This document shows, in pieces, positions 48,570 through 56,805 of a DNA stretch of 57,321 nt. The position numbers were made by a program, and so were the translations under genes. The DNA lies in IMG/VR virus record IMGVR_UViG_3300030012_004641, positions 1 through 57,321 of that record; one strand, written 5' to 3'. The notes under the pieces were generated by a model. That model saw only the letters and a program-made list of their open reading frames with translations. It did not search any database and was not told the origin of the DNA. Origin of the DNA: a virus. How positions within the stretch are numbered: the first letter of the stretch is position 1; each line of letters begins with the position of its first letter.

Positions 48570-49322
48570 TTAACCGAATAAATCGTCTATTTTAGAATCG
48601 AGGTCAACCTTTTCTTTTGCAGGCGTTGTTGCCTCTACTGTTTCCTGCTCTTCACTTGGTGCCAAATATTTCTGAAGTGATTCCTTCATTTCGTCGAATG
48701 AGTACTTGTTAAACAACTCAGTAACATTCTTTTGATTTTCAAGGAATGATTCAACTGTTTCCGCACTGTCTGCAAGTGGGGTCTGAACTGGCTTAACACG
48801 AACGGTAGTTGTGTCATACATTTTACCAGTTTCAGCTGCGGGAATGACTTCAACAGTAACATCTCGTCCCTGAGCAATGTCAGTAATATCACCATAATCT
48901 TCATCCATCATAACTCCAAGGAGTTCTTGGTAAACCATCTTACCAAATTCCCAGAAACGTACACCTTTATCTTCTTCACCTCTAACAATTACAGGTGCAA
49001 ACGTACGCATTTTGGGATAAAGCTTTTTCGCCAATGCCATATTGTCTGGATCATTGGACTTACGTAGTTGTGATGCAAACTCCAAGATTGGGTCAGACTC
49101 ATCAAAGTTTGAGAGTGACATCATTCTGGGTTTGTCAATACCGAAGTAGAAATACAATTCAGTAAATGGTATTTCCTTGTTGTGCTTATAGGGCACAATA
49201 CGAATAACTGATTTCTCACCGCTAGGTGGTTTCCAAAAGTTGGCTTTGTAGTCTGATTTTGACTTGCCGTTGGACTTGTTTTGCAAGCGGTCCATGCGCT
49301 TTCTAATTTCGTCTAGATTCAT
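48570..49322 (-). CDS. Single-stranded DNA-binding protein (gp32-like), no zinc knuckle
   Basis: A 250-residue SSB: N-terminal MNLDEIRKRMDRLQNK (self-association), an OB-fold core with FWKPPSGEKSVIRIVPYK and RFWEFGKMVYQELLG, and an acidic C terminus (KVDLDSKIDDLFG) for protein contacts. The zinc site of T4 gp32 (one His plus three Cys) has no counterpart: the region YFYFGIDKPRMMSLS has no Cys at all. Its start follows a promoter-like element. It is probably the first gene of its transcript. Confidence 0.88.
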   Translation of the reverse strand: MNLDEIRKRMDRLQNKSNGKSKSDYKANFWKPPSGEKSVIRIVPYKHNKEIPFTELYFYFGIDKPRMMSLSNFDESDPILEFASQLRKSNDPDNMALAKKLYPKMRTFAPVIVRGEEDKGVRFWEFGKMVYQELLGVMMDEDYGDITDIAQGRDVTVEVIPAAETGKMYDTTTVRVKPVQTPLADSAETVESFLENQKNVTELFNKYSFDEMKESLQKYLAPSEEQETVEATTPAKEKVDLDSKIDDLFG

Positions 49323-49339
49323 GACCTTTTAATTTTGGG

Positions 49340-49371
49340 TAAATATAATAACCCAGGTCAACGAATCCAAA
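49340..49371 (-). promoter_or_regulatory. Bacteroidetes-like promoter before the SSB gene
   Basis: On the minus strand TTTG (49368-49371) is followed by exactly 20 nt and then TATATTTA (49340-49347), 17 nt before the ATG. This is the same layout as before the DUF932 gene. An AAAAGGTC just before the ATG is the closest approach to a Shine-Dalgarno sequence seen in the window. Confidence 0.6.
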
Positions 49372-49388
49372 TTTTACCAGAAGGCTTT

Positions 49389-49868
49389 TTATTCTTTTTC
49401 GGGTTCTATTGGTTCAGGATCTAGGGCGGCTTTTAAATTACGTTTTTGCCACTCATAGGACATTTCATCTTCATTTATAGGTCCCCCTGCGGCCCAAGTA
49501 TTACAAGCCCTAGCTGAATGGCATTTAAAGTGATGCATCCAGCAATACCCTAATATGCCATCTTTATCGGCAACAGGTTCTGATGTTTTACCTGGTATAC
49601 ACTCTAACATTCTAGGTGAAATATCAAACGCAACACAGTTAGCACATACGGATTTTTTAGCTGCTTCTACTGAAGTGCGCCATTTTTTAGCTATATTTTC
49701 CCAATAATCACCAGGTTTTTCAACATTTAAAGGACCATACATAATAAAGGGTGCTTTAATAGCCCTATCACGATTAAGTGTGTTTACACGTAAATCTTGG
49801 GTTGCTGTAGGGCATTCTTTTGCACCTGCATCCTCTATAGCTTCGTTGAGTAATTTTTTTAGTTTCAT
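49389..49868 (-). CDS. Cysteine-rich protein, candidate Fe-S or zinc protein
   Basis: A 159-residue protein. The N terminus, MKLKKLLNEAIEDAGA, is a basic amphipathic helix ending L-x-E-A. The middle contains seven Cys in a domain: CANCVAFD, then MLECIPG, GYCWMHHFKCHSARACNTW. It may bind an Fe-S cluster or zinc, and histidines (WMHHFKCH) may also take part. Similar Cys-rich proteins occur in marine T4-like phages with no known function. It overlaps the next gene by 4 nt. Confidence 0.6.
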   Translation of the reverse strand: MKLKKLLNEAIEDAGAKECPTATQDLRVNTLNRDRAIKAPFIMYGPLNVEKPGDYWENIAKKWRTSVEAAKKSVCANCVAFDISPRMLECIPGKTSEPVADKDGILGYCWMHHFKCHSARACNTWAAGGPINEDEMSYEWQKRNLKAALDPEPIEPEKE

Positions 49869-50254
49869 TCTACTTCAATTATGGTTTTTAATCGTGTTCT
49901 AACCTTTTTAAATCCACCAGGGCGAGTTAAAAGAAGACTATTACGGAATTTACTCCAGTCCACCTGATACGTAGTATCTAAAATGCCTTCATTTAAATAC
50001 TTTATTACCTCATTTAGGGCATTTATTGTATATAGTGTGTTGGTCTGTTTTTTTCTATGGACCAATATTGTATTTTCTAATTGCAGATTATAGACAGGTC
50101 CGTCTATATTATAAGTTAACATAACTTTATCGTCGTCTAGTGACGCTAAAACAAAAATTTTGTTAAACAATATGTCGTGCTCCTCTAAAATTCTATCTAC
50201 AACTTCATCCACCCTTTCATCTTGAAGAAAGGTGCAGTAAAGTTTATTGTTCAT
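49865..50254 (-). CDS. Hypothetical protein (129 aa)
   Basis: The ATG at 50254 follows a hairpin (50258-50279). An alternative TTG at 50290 would overlap the upstream stop in TTGA and add 12 residues. The protein is alpha/beta: LYCTFLQDERVDEVVDRIL, then LFNKIFVLASLDDDKVML and a basic C-terminal FKKVRTRLKTIIEVE. No family was recognised. The start choice affects whether the hairpin is coding or lies over the ribosome-binding region. Confidence 0.6.
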   Translation of the reverse strand: MNNKLYCTFLQDERVDEVVDRILEEHDILFNKIFVLASLDDDKVMLTYNIDGPVYNLQLENTILVHRKKQTNTLYTINALNEVIKYLNEGILDTTYQVDWSKFRNSLLLTRPGGFKKVRTRLKTIIEVE

Positions 50255-50257
50255 TTG

Positions 50258-50279
50258 TCGGGAATTGTGTTGTTCCCGA
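50258..50279 (-). promoter_or_regulatory. RNA hairpin at the ribosome-binding site of 50254
   Basis: TCGGGAA (50258-50264) and TTCCCGA (50273-50279) form a 7-bp stem with an 8-nt loop. On the transcript it would lie 3 nt before the ATG at 50254, in the gap after the PolA-like gene. It could mask the start region, in the manner of T4 translational operators bound by replication proteins. This is only a structural suggestion. Confidence 0.45.
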
Positions 50280-50286
50280 ATAAATA

Positions 50287-51612
50287 TCAAAGGGCCTCTA
50301 AAGAAGAGTATGTATTACCTCGCTTTATTTTAATAGGAAAATCAGACGAAACTACTGATTTAATCGCCTGAAGGGTTTCTTTACCGTCTTCGATTGCAAA
50401 ATCTACTAGTATAGAGTCATACACATATAAGATAATTTTACTTTTTTTACCCTCAAGTATCTGATACAGCCTTGATAACATTGTAAAATTGTATTCCGTT
50501 TCAAACGCTTGGATGTAGTAATTAAATAACTTTTGTGGGGTCATGTTTTTGTAGTTGTCTTTTAAAAGCTTGCGCCTCGCAATTACAGTTTTAACATAAC
50601 CTTTAGTATTAAATTCACCCCATAATTCGTTTATAAATTGTTGTGCTCTATTAAAATATGTATGTTTAAGATATTTTTTATTTATACCTCCATACATTTG
50701 TTGGAAAGTAAGCTCCTTACTTCGCTTATACATTTCAGAGTCTATTTCCTCAGTGTCAAAATACATTTTTGCCATTTGTGTGTGAACAGATTCGCTTTTA
50801 TCTAGTTCACCACCTGACAAACGTGCTATTATTCGTGGGTGATAACCCTCGAAATCCATTTCAATAAGCATGTCGTTATCTGCTTCAAAACCGTCTCGCT
50901 CACCTGTATCGTGCTTTAAAGCTGAGAAATTAACGCTATTAAAGTTGTTTGTAGGACGTCCTGTTGTAGTGCAAAAATTATACCATCCGTATATCTTGGA
51001 GTCGTGTATACTAAATTTTTCATTTATATCGAAGTGTTTATTAAACGTATCGTTAATTTTAAAACCTTCACTTACCATCCTTGCTAACGTAGGTGTAAGT
51101 ATTTCGTTGTACCACTTGTTTGATTCTTCACCTTTATAGTTACGAATATATGGGTAAATCGCCTCAAATTCGTTAGTCATCGCCTCATAGTGCTTTGCAA
51201 GAGGAATTATTTTATTCACGTTACTTGCGCCAAATTTGCGCTCATAGAACGTGTGTGTTCCCGTTTTAGGTAACGCAGATAATGGTTCGTTTTTTAATAA
51301 GTAGTATATGCTTTGTATATCCGTATAAGGAAGTGTAGGGATATATAGTAAAGCTTTTGTTTTTTCTTTAACGAATATGTTCGTATAAGATTGCAAATAA
51401 TTTAGTGGTAACTCTAACTCAAACCCCTCTGGGTGATCTATATTAATCATAAAACCTTTTTCCCTACTAAATGAATAGAGATATAAAGCACAAATCGATT
51501 GTAGTTTAGGGTGGGTTTCATCGTTGTTTGTAACAAATTGAAGGTAACACTCGTCACCCTCACCTTCGAAGAACCGTTCTAATTGTTCTTGTGTTTCTAT
51601 GAGGTAGTACAT
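50287..51612 (-). CDS. PolA-like DNA polymerase with altered catalytic motifs
   Basis: A 441-residue protein of family A layout. An N-terminal degenerate exonuclease-like region (YYLIETQEQLERF) has no DEDD set. The palm has GRPTNNFNSVNFSAL, motif A as LIEMDFEGYHPRII, motif B as RSKELTFQQMYGG, and motif C as LYVYDSILVDF. In motif A the usual Glu is His, and motif C reads YDS rather than HDE, though both Asp are kept. It may be a specialised or repair polymerase beside the family B replicase. Confidence 0.78.
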   Translation of the reverse strand: MYYLIETQEQLERFFEGEGDECYLQFVTNNDETHPKLQSICALYLYSFSREKGFMINIDHPEGFELELPLNYLQSYTNIFVKEKTKALLYIPTLPYTDIQSIYYLLKNEPLSALPKTGTHTFYERKFGASNVNKIIPLAKHYEAMTNEFEAIYPYIRNYKGEESNKWYNEILTPTLARMVSEGFKINDTFNKHFDINEKFSIHDSKIYGWYNFCTTTGRPTNNFNSVNFSALKHDTGERDGFEADNDMLIEMDFEGYHPRIIARLSGGELDKSESVHTQMAKMYFDTEEIDSEMYKRSKELTFQQMYGGINKKYLKHTYFNRAQQFINELWGEFNTKGYVKTVIARRKLLKDNYKNMTPQKLFNYYIQAFETEYNFTMLSRLYQILEGKKSKIILYVYDSILVDFAIEDGKETLQAIKSVVSSDFPIKIKRGNTYSSLEAL

Positions 51613-51616
51613 ACCT

Positions 51617-51626
51617 CAAATATACG
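51617..51626 (-). promoter_or_regulatory. CGTATATTTG promoter-like box before the PolA-like gene
   Basis: The minus strand reads CGTATATTTG, a perfect TAnnTTTG box, 4 nt before the ATG at 51612. A TTTG at the expected distance upstream is not present. It fits the CGTATATT family seen at 966-975 and 4295-4304. The very short distance to the ATG is the main objection. Confidence 0.4.
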
Positions 51627-51633
51627 AAAAAAC

Positions 51634-52434
51634 TTAGTAACCTCCACTACCTCCACTATAAGAAGGTGGAGGGGGTGAAGTAAATGAAGGAGTATATTGC
51701 ATTGGTTCATTATCTTGTATTTGAACCTGGGGGCGGTCAAAAGTTAATAATGAGTGAGGTCCACTAATATGGAATGCCCCTTCCATAGGGCCCTTATCGG
51801 GATGAATATGGTACATAGCTCCTTCAGGGTATGGAGAACCATCAGGGTAAAATAATTCATTTAACCCCGCAGTTAAGTTTTCATTGGGGTTGCTTACAAA
51901 TTCTCTTGGGTTACTAAAAAGGAATTGAATATTAGGATATTGTCTTATCATTTTTAAAACATTATCGTTATTAATCTGGGATTCCCTTAGTGACCATTTT
52001 ATTTCTCCCGAACGATACAATACATCGTCATACTCTCCTTGTTTAAATTTTTTATATCCTTCAGTATTTAATTCAAATATATTTTCGTGACGGTTTACTT
52101 GTTGGCAAAAATATCTAGTCCATATTCCTTTTTCATAATCTTTTTCAGTTGGTCGTGCTTTTGAAGCTACTGGTCTAAATCTTTTTTTAACTTTTTTATA
52201 ATGACCTGGATTTAATTGGTTATAAAGAAAATTACGAGTATTTTTTAATACTAAGTTTTCTTCAGTGTCAATTTTTTCAAGTTTAACTTTAAGGTTTGTA
52301 ATAGTATTTCCTGCAAAATATTTTTGGCCATATTGGATATAATCTCCTTTATATTCTTCTCCCGTACGAGGATTATATAATTCCTGTCCGTTAGTATATT
52401 TTACATCATATTGCGATTTAGGAATATAGGGCAT
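51634..52434 (-). CDS. Probable tail/virion protein with proline-rich C terminus
   Basis: A 266-residue protein. The N terminus has QYDVKYTNGQELYNPRTGEE. A basic region (KKVKKRFRPVASKARPTEK) follows, then a late segment GAMYHIHPDKGPMEGAFHIS and a low-complexity proline/glycine tail (PPPPSYSGGSGGY). No catalytic motif is seen. Location next to the lysozyme-bearing baseplate gene (1-nt gap) points to a structural role; a fibre or accessory protein is possible. Confidence 0.55.
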   Translation of the reverse strand: MPYIPKSQYDVKYTNGQELYNPRTGEEYKGDYIQYGQKYFAGNTITNLKVKLEKIDTEENLVLKNTRNFLYNQLNPGHYKKVKKRFRPVASKARPTEKDYEKGIWTRYFCQQVNRHENIFELNTEGYKKFKQGEYDDVLYRSGEIKWSLRESQINNDNVLKMIRQYPNIQFLFSNPREFVSNPNENLTAGLNELFYPDGSPYPEGAMYHIHPDKGPMEGAFHISGPHSLLTFDRPQVQIQDNEPMQYTPSFTSPPPPSYSGGSGGY

Positions 52435-52435
52435 A

Positions 52436-55400
52436 TTAAGCTAAGTTTCCGGGGTTATCTGTTAAATATAAGTTGCGTTCAGCTACTCTTCGTTTAGTTA
52501 AACCTGCTAATACTTTTCCTGCTGCTTTATTCCATCGAGGGAATTCTTCGGCTGCTCCTTCATAGTCTTGGGCATTTAGTTTTTGGAGGAGAGTTGAATT
52601 TTGTAAATTACCAGAGCCAACGTTATAAACCCAACTTGATAAAGAATCAAATTCATATTGAGTTAACTTAACACTAACATAATTTCTAATTGCCTTTTCA
52701 GCTACTCTAAGTACATGATCTTCCAATTCCCTAGTTGCTTGTTCTTCAGTAATTACATCTCCCATTTTTACTTTTACACCATTAGCATATCTAGTAGTAC
52801 CATATCCAATAGTAATAGGTTCACCGCCAGTACCTGGGTCAACATAAGCATTGGCTCTAAATCCTTCAAATTCTTTAATTAGATTTATTCCTGCTTCACT
52901 TGTTGTAAGTAAAGAAGGTATAATTCTTTCAGCAGTACCTAAAGGTGGGGGAGGTGGAGCAACAAATGTATTATCTGGAACAGCGATTTCATTTTCAATA
53001 ACTAATGGTGGTGGTAAGTCATCAGGCACAGGTGATGGTTTTTTACCTGGATTAGTAACACTAGGGCCAATAGGTTTACCTTGGTTTTCTGTTGGGAGTA
53101 TAATCATTTTACCTCCTATCTTAGTAGTCCAATCTTGTCCACTAGTTATACTTTGTTCTTCTTTAAATACAATAAATGCTACCTTATCTCTATAAGCTTT
53201 AGGCAAACGGTCACCTCTGATTTTGAATACAGAGCCTATTATGATGTTTGATATACCATCTAAGGTCATTGTAAATTCTAAAGGAATAACAGCACTTGCT
53301 CCTAAGTTTTTGTTTTTAGATTTTTCTAATTGTAAAGTTGAAGTCTGTAGTTCTTTTAAAGACGATTTTAAGTCGGCTACTTTATCGTCAGAATCATCCA
53401 CAGAACTATTTTCATCTGCGTTTACAATTTCAAAATATAAAGGAGTTAGTTTATTAAATTTTTCAGCAGCTAATAAATAACGTTTTTTGATTTTACCTTC
53501 AGCAGTTCTAGAATCAACTCCTAATCTTCTATCTTCTTTAGCAGTTTCAGATTGTTGATATCTTTCTTCTGCTTGTCTTTCTTCTTCCTTTTCCTTGTCT
53601 GTTTTTACTGGTTCTTCTTCAGGTGGGATAAAGATACGATTTTTAATATTCCTATTAAATGCTTGGAAAGTTAAATCATCTAAATCTTCTGTAGTGTCAG
53701 GGTTTTGAGCATGGACAGCTACTGTAGATTTTAATGCGTCCGGAATTGTTGCTTGTAGATCGTATTCTCTAACTACACTGTTACTTGATTGGACTTCAAC
53801 TGTAAATAATTTGTCTTTAATTTCTTTAAGTTGATTATTATCAACCGGTAGATCCATAACATATGCTGTGTTAGGGAATTCATTATCGATTTTGAAAATA
53901 AAGTTATGTAAGGGACATGCTGTGTTTACTTCATCCCATACGGCTTTAAAGAAGTCTCCTAAATCTACATCAGCTAAATCTTTACCTTTAAAACTTGAAT
54001 CATATGCTTTTAAAAGCATTTCGGTGTTCAAATAGATACCACCAATATAGTACATAAATTCTTCTTGAAGATCTAAATTATTCTTTTGAGAGCTTAACAC
54101 AAAATCAACATCTTCATCAACTAATGCTACAACAGCATTTGATGCTCGTTTCCAAATAAATTCAAAAAAATCACCTACAGCTTCAACGGCTTTACCTAAA
54201 GTTCCCTGATCAGGGTCAATTGTTTCTTTTAATCTGGGGTCAAATAAAGAGTGAGGCAATATACAAACCCCAGGATCACAACTTAAATCTATAAGGTCTT
54301 TATTATTACCTCCTGTAAATTTGAGATATTTAAGGAGTTCTACAGTTTTTTTATCATTATTGTTAGGATCGTTTCTAAAAAATTCTTGTACTATCTGTAA
54401 TTGAGGGGTTTCATCACCACTAGGACGGGGCATAACTAATTCGTTTATAAGAAACGCTAATAAATCCCACCTAACATATCCTGTATTTAGTGGGGCAGAG
54501 AATTCACCTGCGGAAGTACGTTGGTTTTTTCTTAAAATATATTGTCCTAATGCTGTTATTTTATCATCTTTAGTAAGTCCCTCGGCTTGTAAAGGGCCAA
54601 ATTTTTCTAAAATAACATCAACTATAACGTCTGCTAGTTCCCCAGATTCATTGTTAATCCAATTTTCAATAATCTGAGGGGTCCATGGTATTTCACCACC
54701 TGCTGTATCTACAGTGCCTGTAAATTTAGCTAAACCTAAAAGTATAGCTCTTAAAATATCTGGGTTTTTAATTTCTTCATCTTCTTCTTCTTTGTGAAGT
54801 TTAAAAGTAAATTCTTTTCCTGGATATAATCTTCCTAATACTGTGGAGCTGTTGCCTACTTTAAGTGAATCTATAGCTTCACCCATAGATACTATTTCTG
54901 AGTAGCAATCAAAACCGCCATCGGGGCGAGCTTGGAAGCCAAAGTTAGTTACAAAACCAAGAAAACCGTCATAATTACCTTCAGATTCTTTTTTAAGGTT
55001 TATTATTTCAGTATAAAGATCTTGTTGAATGACTTTTTCGGCAAATACTATATCAGAGCTAACTTTATGATCTCTATGGATTATACCATCAGTGCTGTGT
55101 ATGTAGGGTGACCATTGCCATTCTACTAAAACAGGATAACCAGGTCGCATATATAACATCTCCATAATAGCTAATTGCTTTAAATTATGGACTACAAAAC
55201 TTAATTTAGCTTGGCGCAATGAACCATAAGCACTTTTAGTTGCAATATCTAAACTGGTAATACCAGGCATAGGAACGTGACCAAAACCATCAGAACCACC
55301 TCTAGATGCTAATAAGGGATCACCATAAGCCGATCCTGCTTGTCCAAAAGCAGCGCTTCGGGTTTGGCCATTATTTAGTATACCACCTTGAAGTATAAAT

Positions 55401-55654
55401 CGTTTTGCTAATTGGCTACCTTTTAACTGGCTAAATTCTATCTCATTATTACCATCAGTAATTCCTAAACCGTCATCCATGCTTATAACATAGTCAACTA
55501 AAGAAGTTGCTCTAATGATACATTGCTTAGTCTGATTCCATACTAGAGCTTCGTTAGTTTTAAATCCACCATTTAAACCAGTGGCTTGAAGATCTTGTCG
55601 TTTTTGGAGTTGATTTTGTATCCATTTAGGAAATGACTGTTTAAAAATACTCAT
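52436..55654 (-). CDS. Tail/baseplate protein with C-terminal GH24 lysozyme domain
   Basis: A 1072-residue structural protein. The N-terminal about 870 residues are unrecognised but contain a charged coiled region (about 670-720) and a proline-rich linker (VAPPPPPLG). The C-terminal 150 residues are a T4-lysozyme-type GH24 domain with catalytic residues near E930 (KEFEGFR), D939 (YVDPG) and T948 (ITIGYG). Such tail-associated lysozymes (gp5-like) cut peptidoglycan at infection. The gene overlaps the gp53-like gene by 4 nt. Confidence 0.85.
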   Translation of the reverse strand: MSIFKQSFPKWIQNQLQKRQDLQATGLNGGFKTNEALVWNQTKQCIIRATSLVDYVISMDDGLGITDGNNEIEFSQLKGSQLAKRFILQGGILNNGQTRSAAFGQAGSAYGDPLLASRGGSDGFGHVPMPGITSLDIATKSAYGSLRQAKLSFVVHNLKQLAIMEMLYMRPGYPVLVEWQWSPYIHSTDGIIHRDHKVSSDIVFAEKVIQQDLYTEIINLKKESEGNYDGFLGFVTNFGFQARPDGGFDCYSEIVSMGEAIDSLKVGNSSTVLGRLYPGKEFTFKLHKEEEDEEIKNPDILRAILLGLAKFTGTVDTAGGEIPWTPQIIENWINNESGELADVIVDVILEKFGPLQAEGLTKDDKITALGQYILRKNQRTSAGEFSAPLNTGYVRWDLLAFLINELVMPRPSGDETPQLQIVQEFFRNDPNNNDKKTVELLKYLKFTGGNNKDLIDLSCDPGVCILPHSLFDPRLKETIDPDQGTLGKAVEAVGDFFEFIWKRASNAVVALVDEDVDFVLSSQKNNLDLQEEFMYYIGGIYLNTEMLLKAYDSSFKGKDLADVDLGDFFKAVWDEVNTACPLHNFIFKIDNEFPNTAYVMDLPVDNNQLKEIKDKLFTVEVQSSNSVVREYDLQATIPDALKSTVAVHAQNPDTTEDLDDLTFQAFNRNIKNRIFIPPEEEPVKTDKEKEEERQAEERYQQSETAKEDRRLGVDSRTAEGKIKKRYLLAAEKFNKLTPLYFEIVNADENSSVDDSDDKVADLKSSLKELQTSTLQLEKSKNKNLGASAVIPLEFTMTLDGISNIIIGSVFKIRGDRLPKAYRDKVAFIVFKEEQSITSGQDWTTKIGGKMIILPTENQGKPIGPSVTNPGKKPSPVPDDLPPPLVIENEIAVPDNTFVAPPPPPLGTAERIIPSLLTTSEAGINLIKEFEGFRANAYVDPGTGGEPITIGYGTTRYANGVKVKMGDVITEEQATRELEDHVLRVAEKAIRNYVSVKLTQYEFDSLSSWVYNVGSGNLQNSTLLQKLNAQDYEGAAEEFPRWNKAAGKVLAGLTKRRVAERNLYLTDNPGNLA

Positions 55655-55959
55655 CTAACTCTATTTATTCTTTCAAATTCGTCTATAATGGGGTTAGGGT
55701 CTAAGGGGATTCTAATTTGTAATCCTGGGGGACAAACATAAGTATCGCGCCTTAATTTTCCAGGATTAGCAGTTGTAATAACCCACCATAAAGAAGAGTC
55801 ATTGTAAAACTGATATGCTAGAATATCTACACGGTCTCCATATTCTGTTTCTACATAGATATCGTCTAAGGTTTCAGGGATTAAAGGGTATATGACATTT
55901 TGTGTATACCTTTTGCCTGCAAAATCTTTTCTTATTTTAGCTTTTTGGTACCTATTCAT
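55651..55959 (-). CDS. Baseplate wedge gp53/LysM-like protein
   Basis: A 102-residue protein: DIYVETEYGDRVDILAYQFY (about 32-51) followed by NDSSLWWVITTANPG and PPGLQIRIP. This is the LysM-like repeat of T4 gp53 and gpX-like proteins, which bind cell-wall glycans or other baseplate subunits. It is much shorter than T4 gp53 (196), suggesting a reduced form. It follows a structural gene at 55963 by 3 nt. Confidence 0.75.
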   Translation of the reverse strand: MNRYQKAKIRKDFAGKRYTQNVIYPLIPETLDDIYVETEYGDRVDILAYQFYNDSSLWWVITTANPGKLRRDTYVCPPGLQIRIPLDPNPIIDEFERINRVR

Positions 55960-55962
55960 ATC

Positions 55963-56805
55963 TTATCGATTAGCGGGGTCATCGTTTCTAAGCCAGTTTT
56001 GACTTTCAGGAATACCACCTCTATGTGGTAAAATAAATGGTGAATATCTACTATTTTCAGGAGCAAAATCATGGATAGGTTTAAATTTACAACTTACATC
56101 TAGCTGGTGGGGTAATTGATTCATCCTAATTCCATCTACAGTACCTTCTCTTTCTTCAGAATCTACTTCAAAGGAGTATTTTCCTGACCAACTTAAATCT
56201 ATACTTTCAAAAAAACCTGGTAACTCATTACACCAATCACCAATAGTTAGTCTATTAAACTTAGCACGCATTCTACCATTTTTATAGCTAGGTGCCGTTT
56301 GAGCTACTAAATAATTTAGTTTTTGGTATAGTGGTTTCATTTCTTGTCTTGATTGAGCATGTATTCTAAATTTAAAAGAAACACTACGATCAAATTCATT
56401 ATATGTATAAAATTTTTCTGCCCTACCATTATACTTGTAATTATTGTATCCTGCTGTAAAATTATCGTCTACATTATCTAAATATGCTCTAAATACTAGT
56501 AATTCAGCATTAAGTGGTTTTTCAGGGTCAATAACTTGGATATTAAATCTAACTAAATCACGAGGTATTCCCCCATTTTCATCTCCATAATTAATACGTC
56601 CAGTAGCATCTATGTCAGTAATGGGGGTTAGGTTCCTTTTATCTTGGTAAGCTGTGTAAAACCCCCCGTTATCACCTGTAGTTCCGGGGGATATAGTGTA
56701 GTCAGGGTTACCTGTATCATCTAAACGGGGGAAATTTTTTCCTTTTCCTGCTCCTGGATTTCCGCGACCCATCATTCCTTCTATGTCTGGTCTCTGTGTT
56801 GGCAT
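55963..56805 (-). CDS. Probable tail tube/baseplate structural protein
   Basis: A 280-residue protein. The N terminus has a flexible glycine-rich part (MMGRGNPGAGKGKNFPR), then beta-rich segments (FNIQVIDPEKPLNAELLVFR, FDRSVSFKFRIHAQSRQEMK). Later come WCNELPGFFESIDLSWSGKY and LDVSCKFKPIHDFAPENSR. It resembles baseplate tube or tail-end proteins of the gp48/gp54 kind in layout, but no family can be named surely. It overlaps the putative tape-measure end by 1 nt. Confidence 0.6.
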   Translation of the reverse strand: MPTQRPDIEGMMGRGNPGAGKGKNFPRLDDTGNPDYTISPGTTGDNGGFYTAYQDKRNLTPITDIDATGRINYGDENGGIPRDLVRFNIQVIDPEKPLNAELLVFRAYLDNVDDNFTAGYNNYKYNGRAEKFYTYNEFDRSVSFKFRIHAQSRQEMKPLYQKLNYLVAQTAPSYKNGRMRAKFNRLTIGDWCNELPGFFESIDLSWSGKYSFEVDSEEREGTVDGIRMNQLPHQLDVSCKFKPIHDFAPENSRYSPFILPHRGGIPESQNWLRNDDPANR

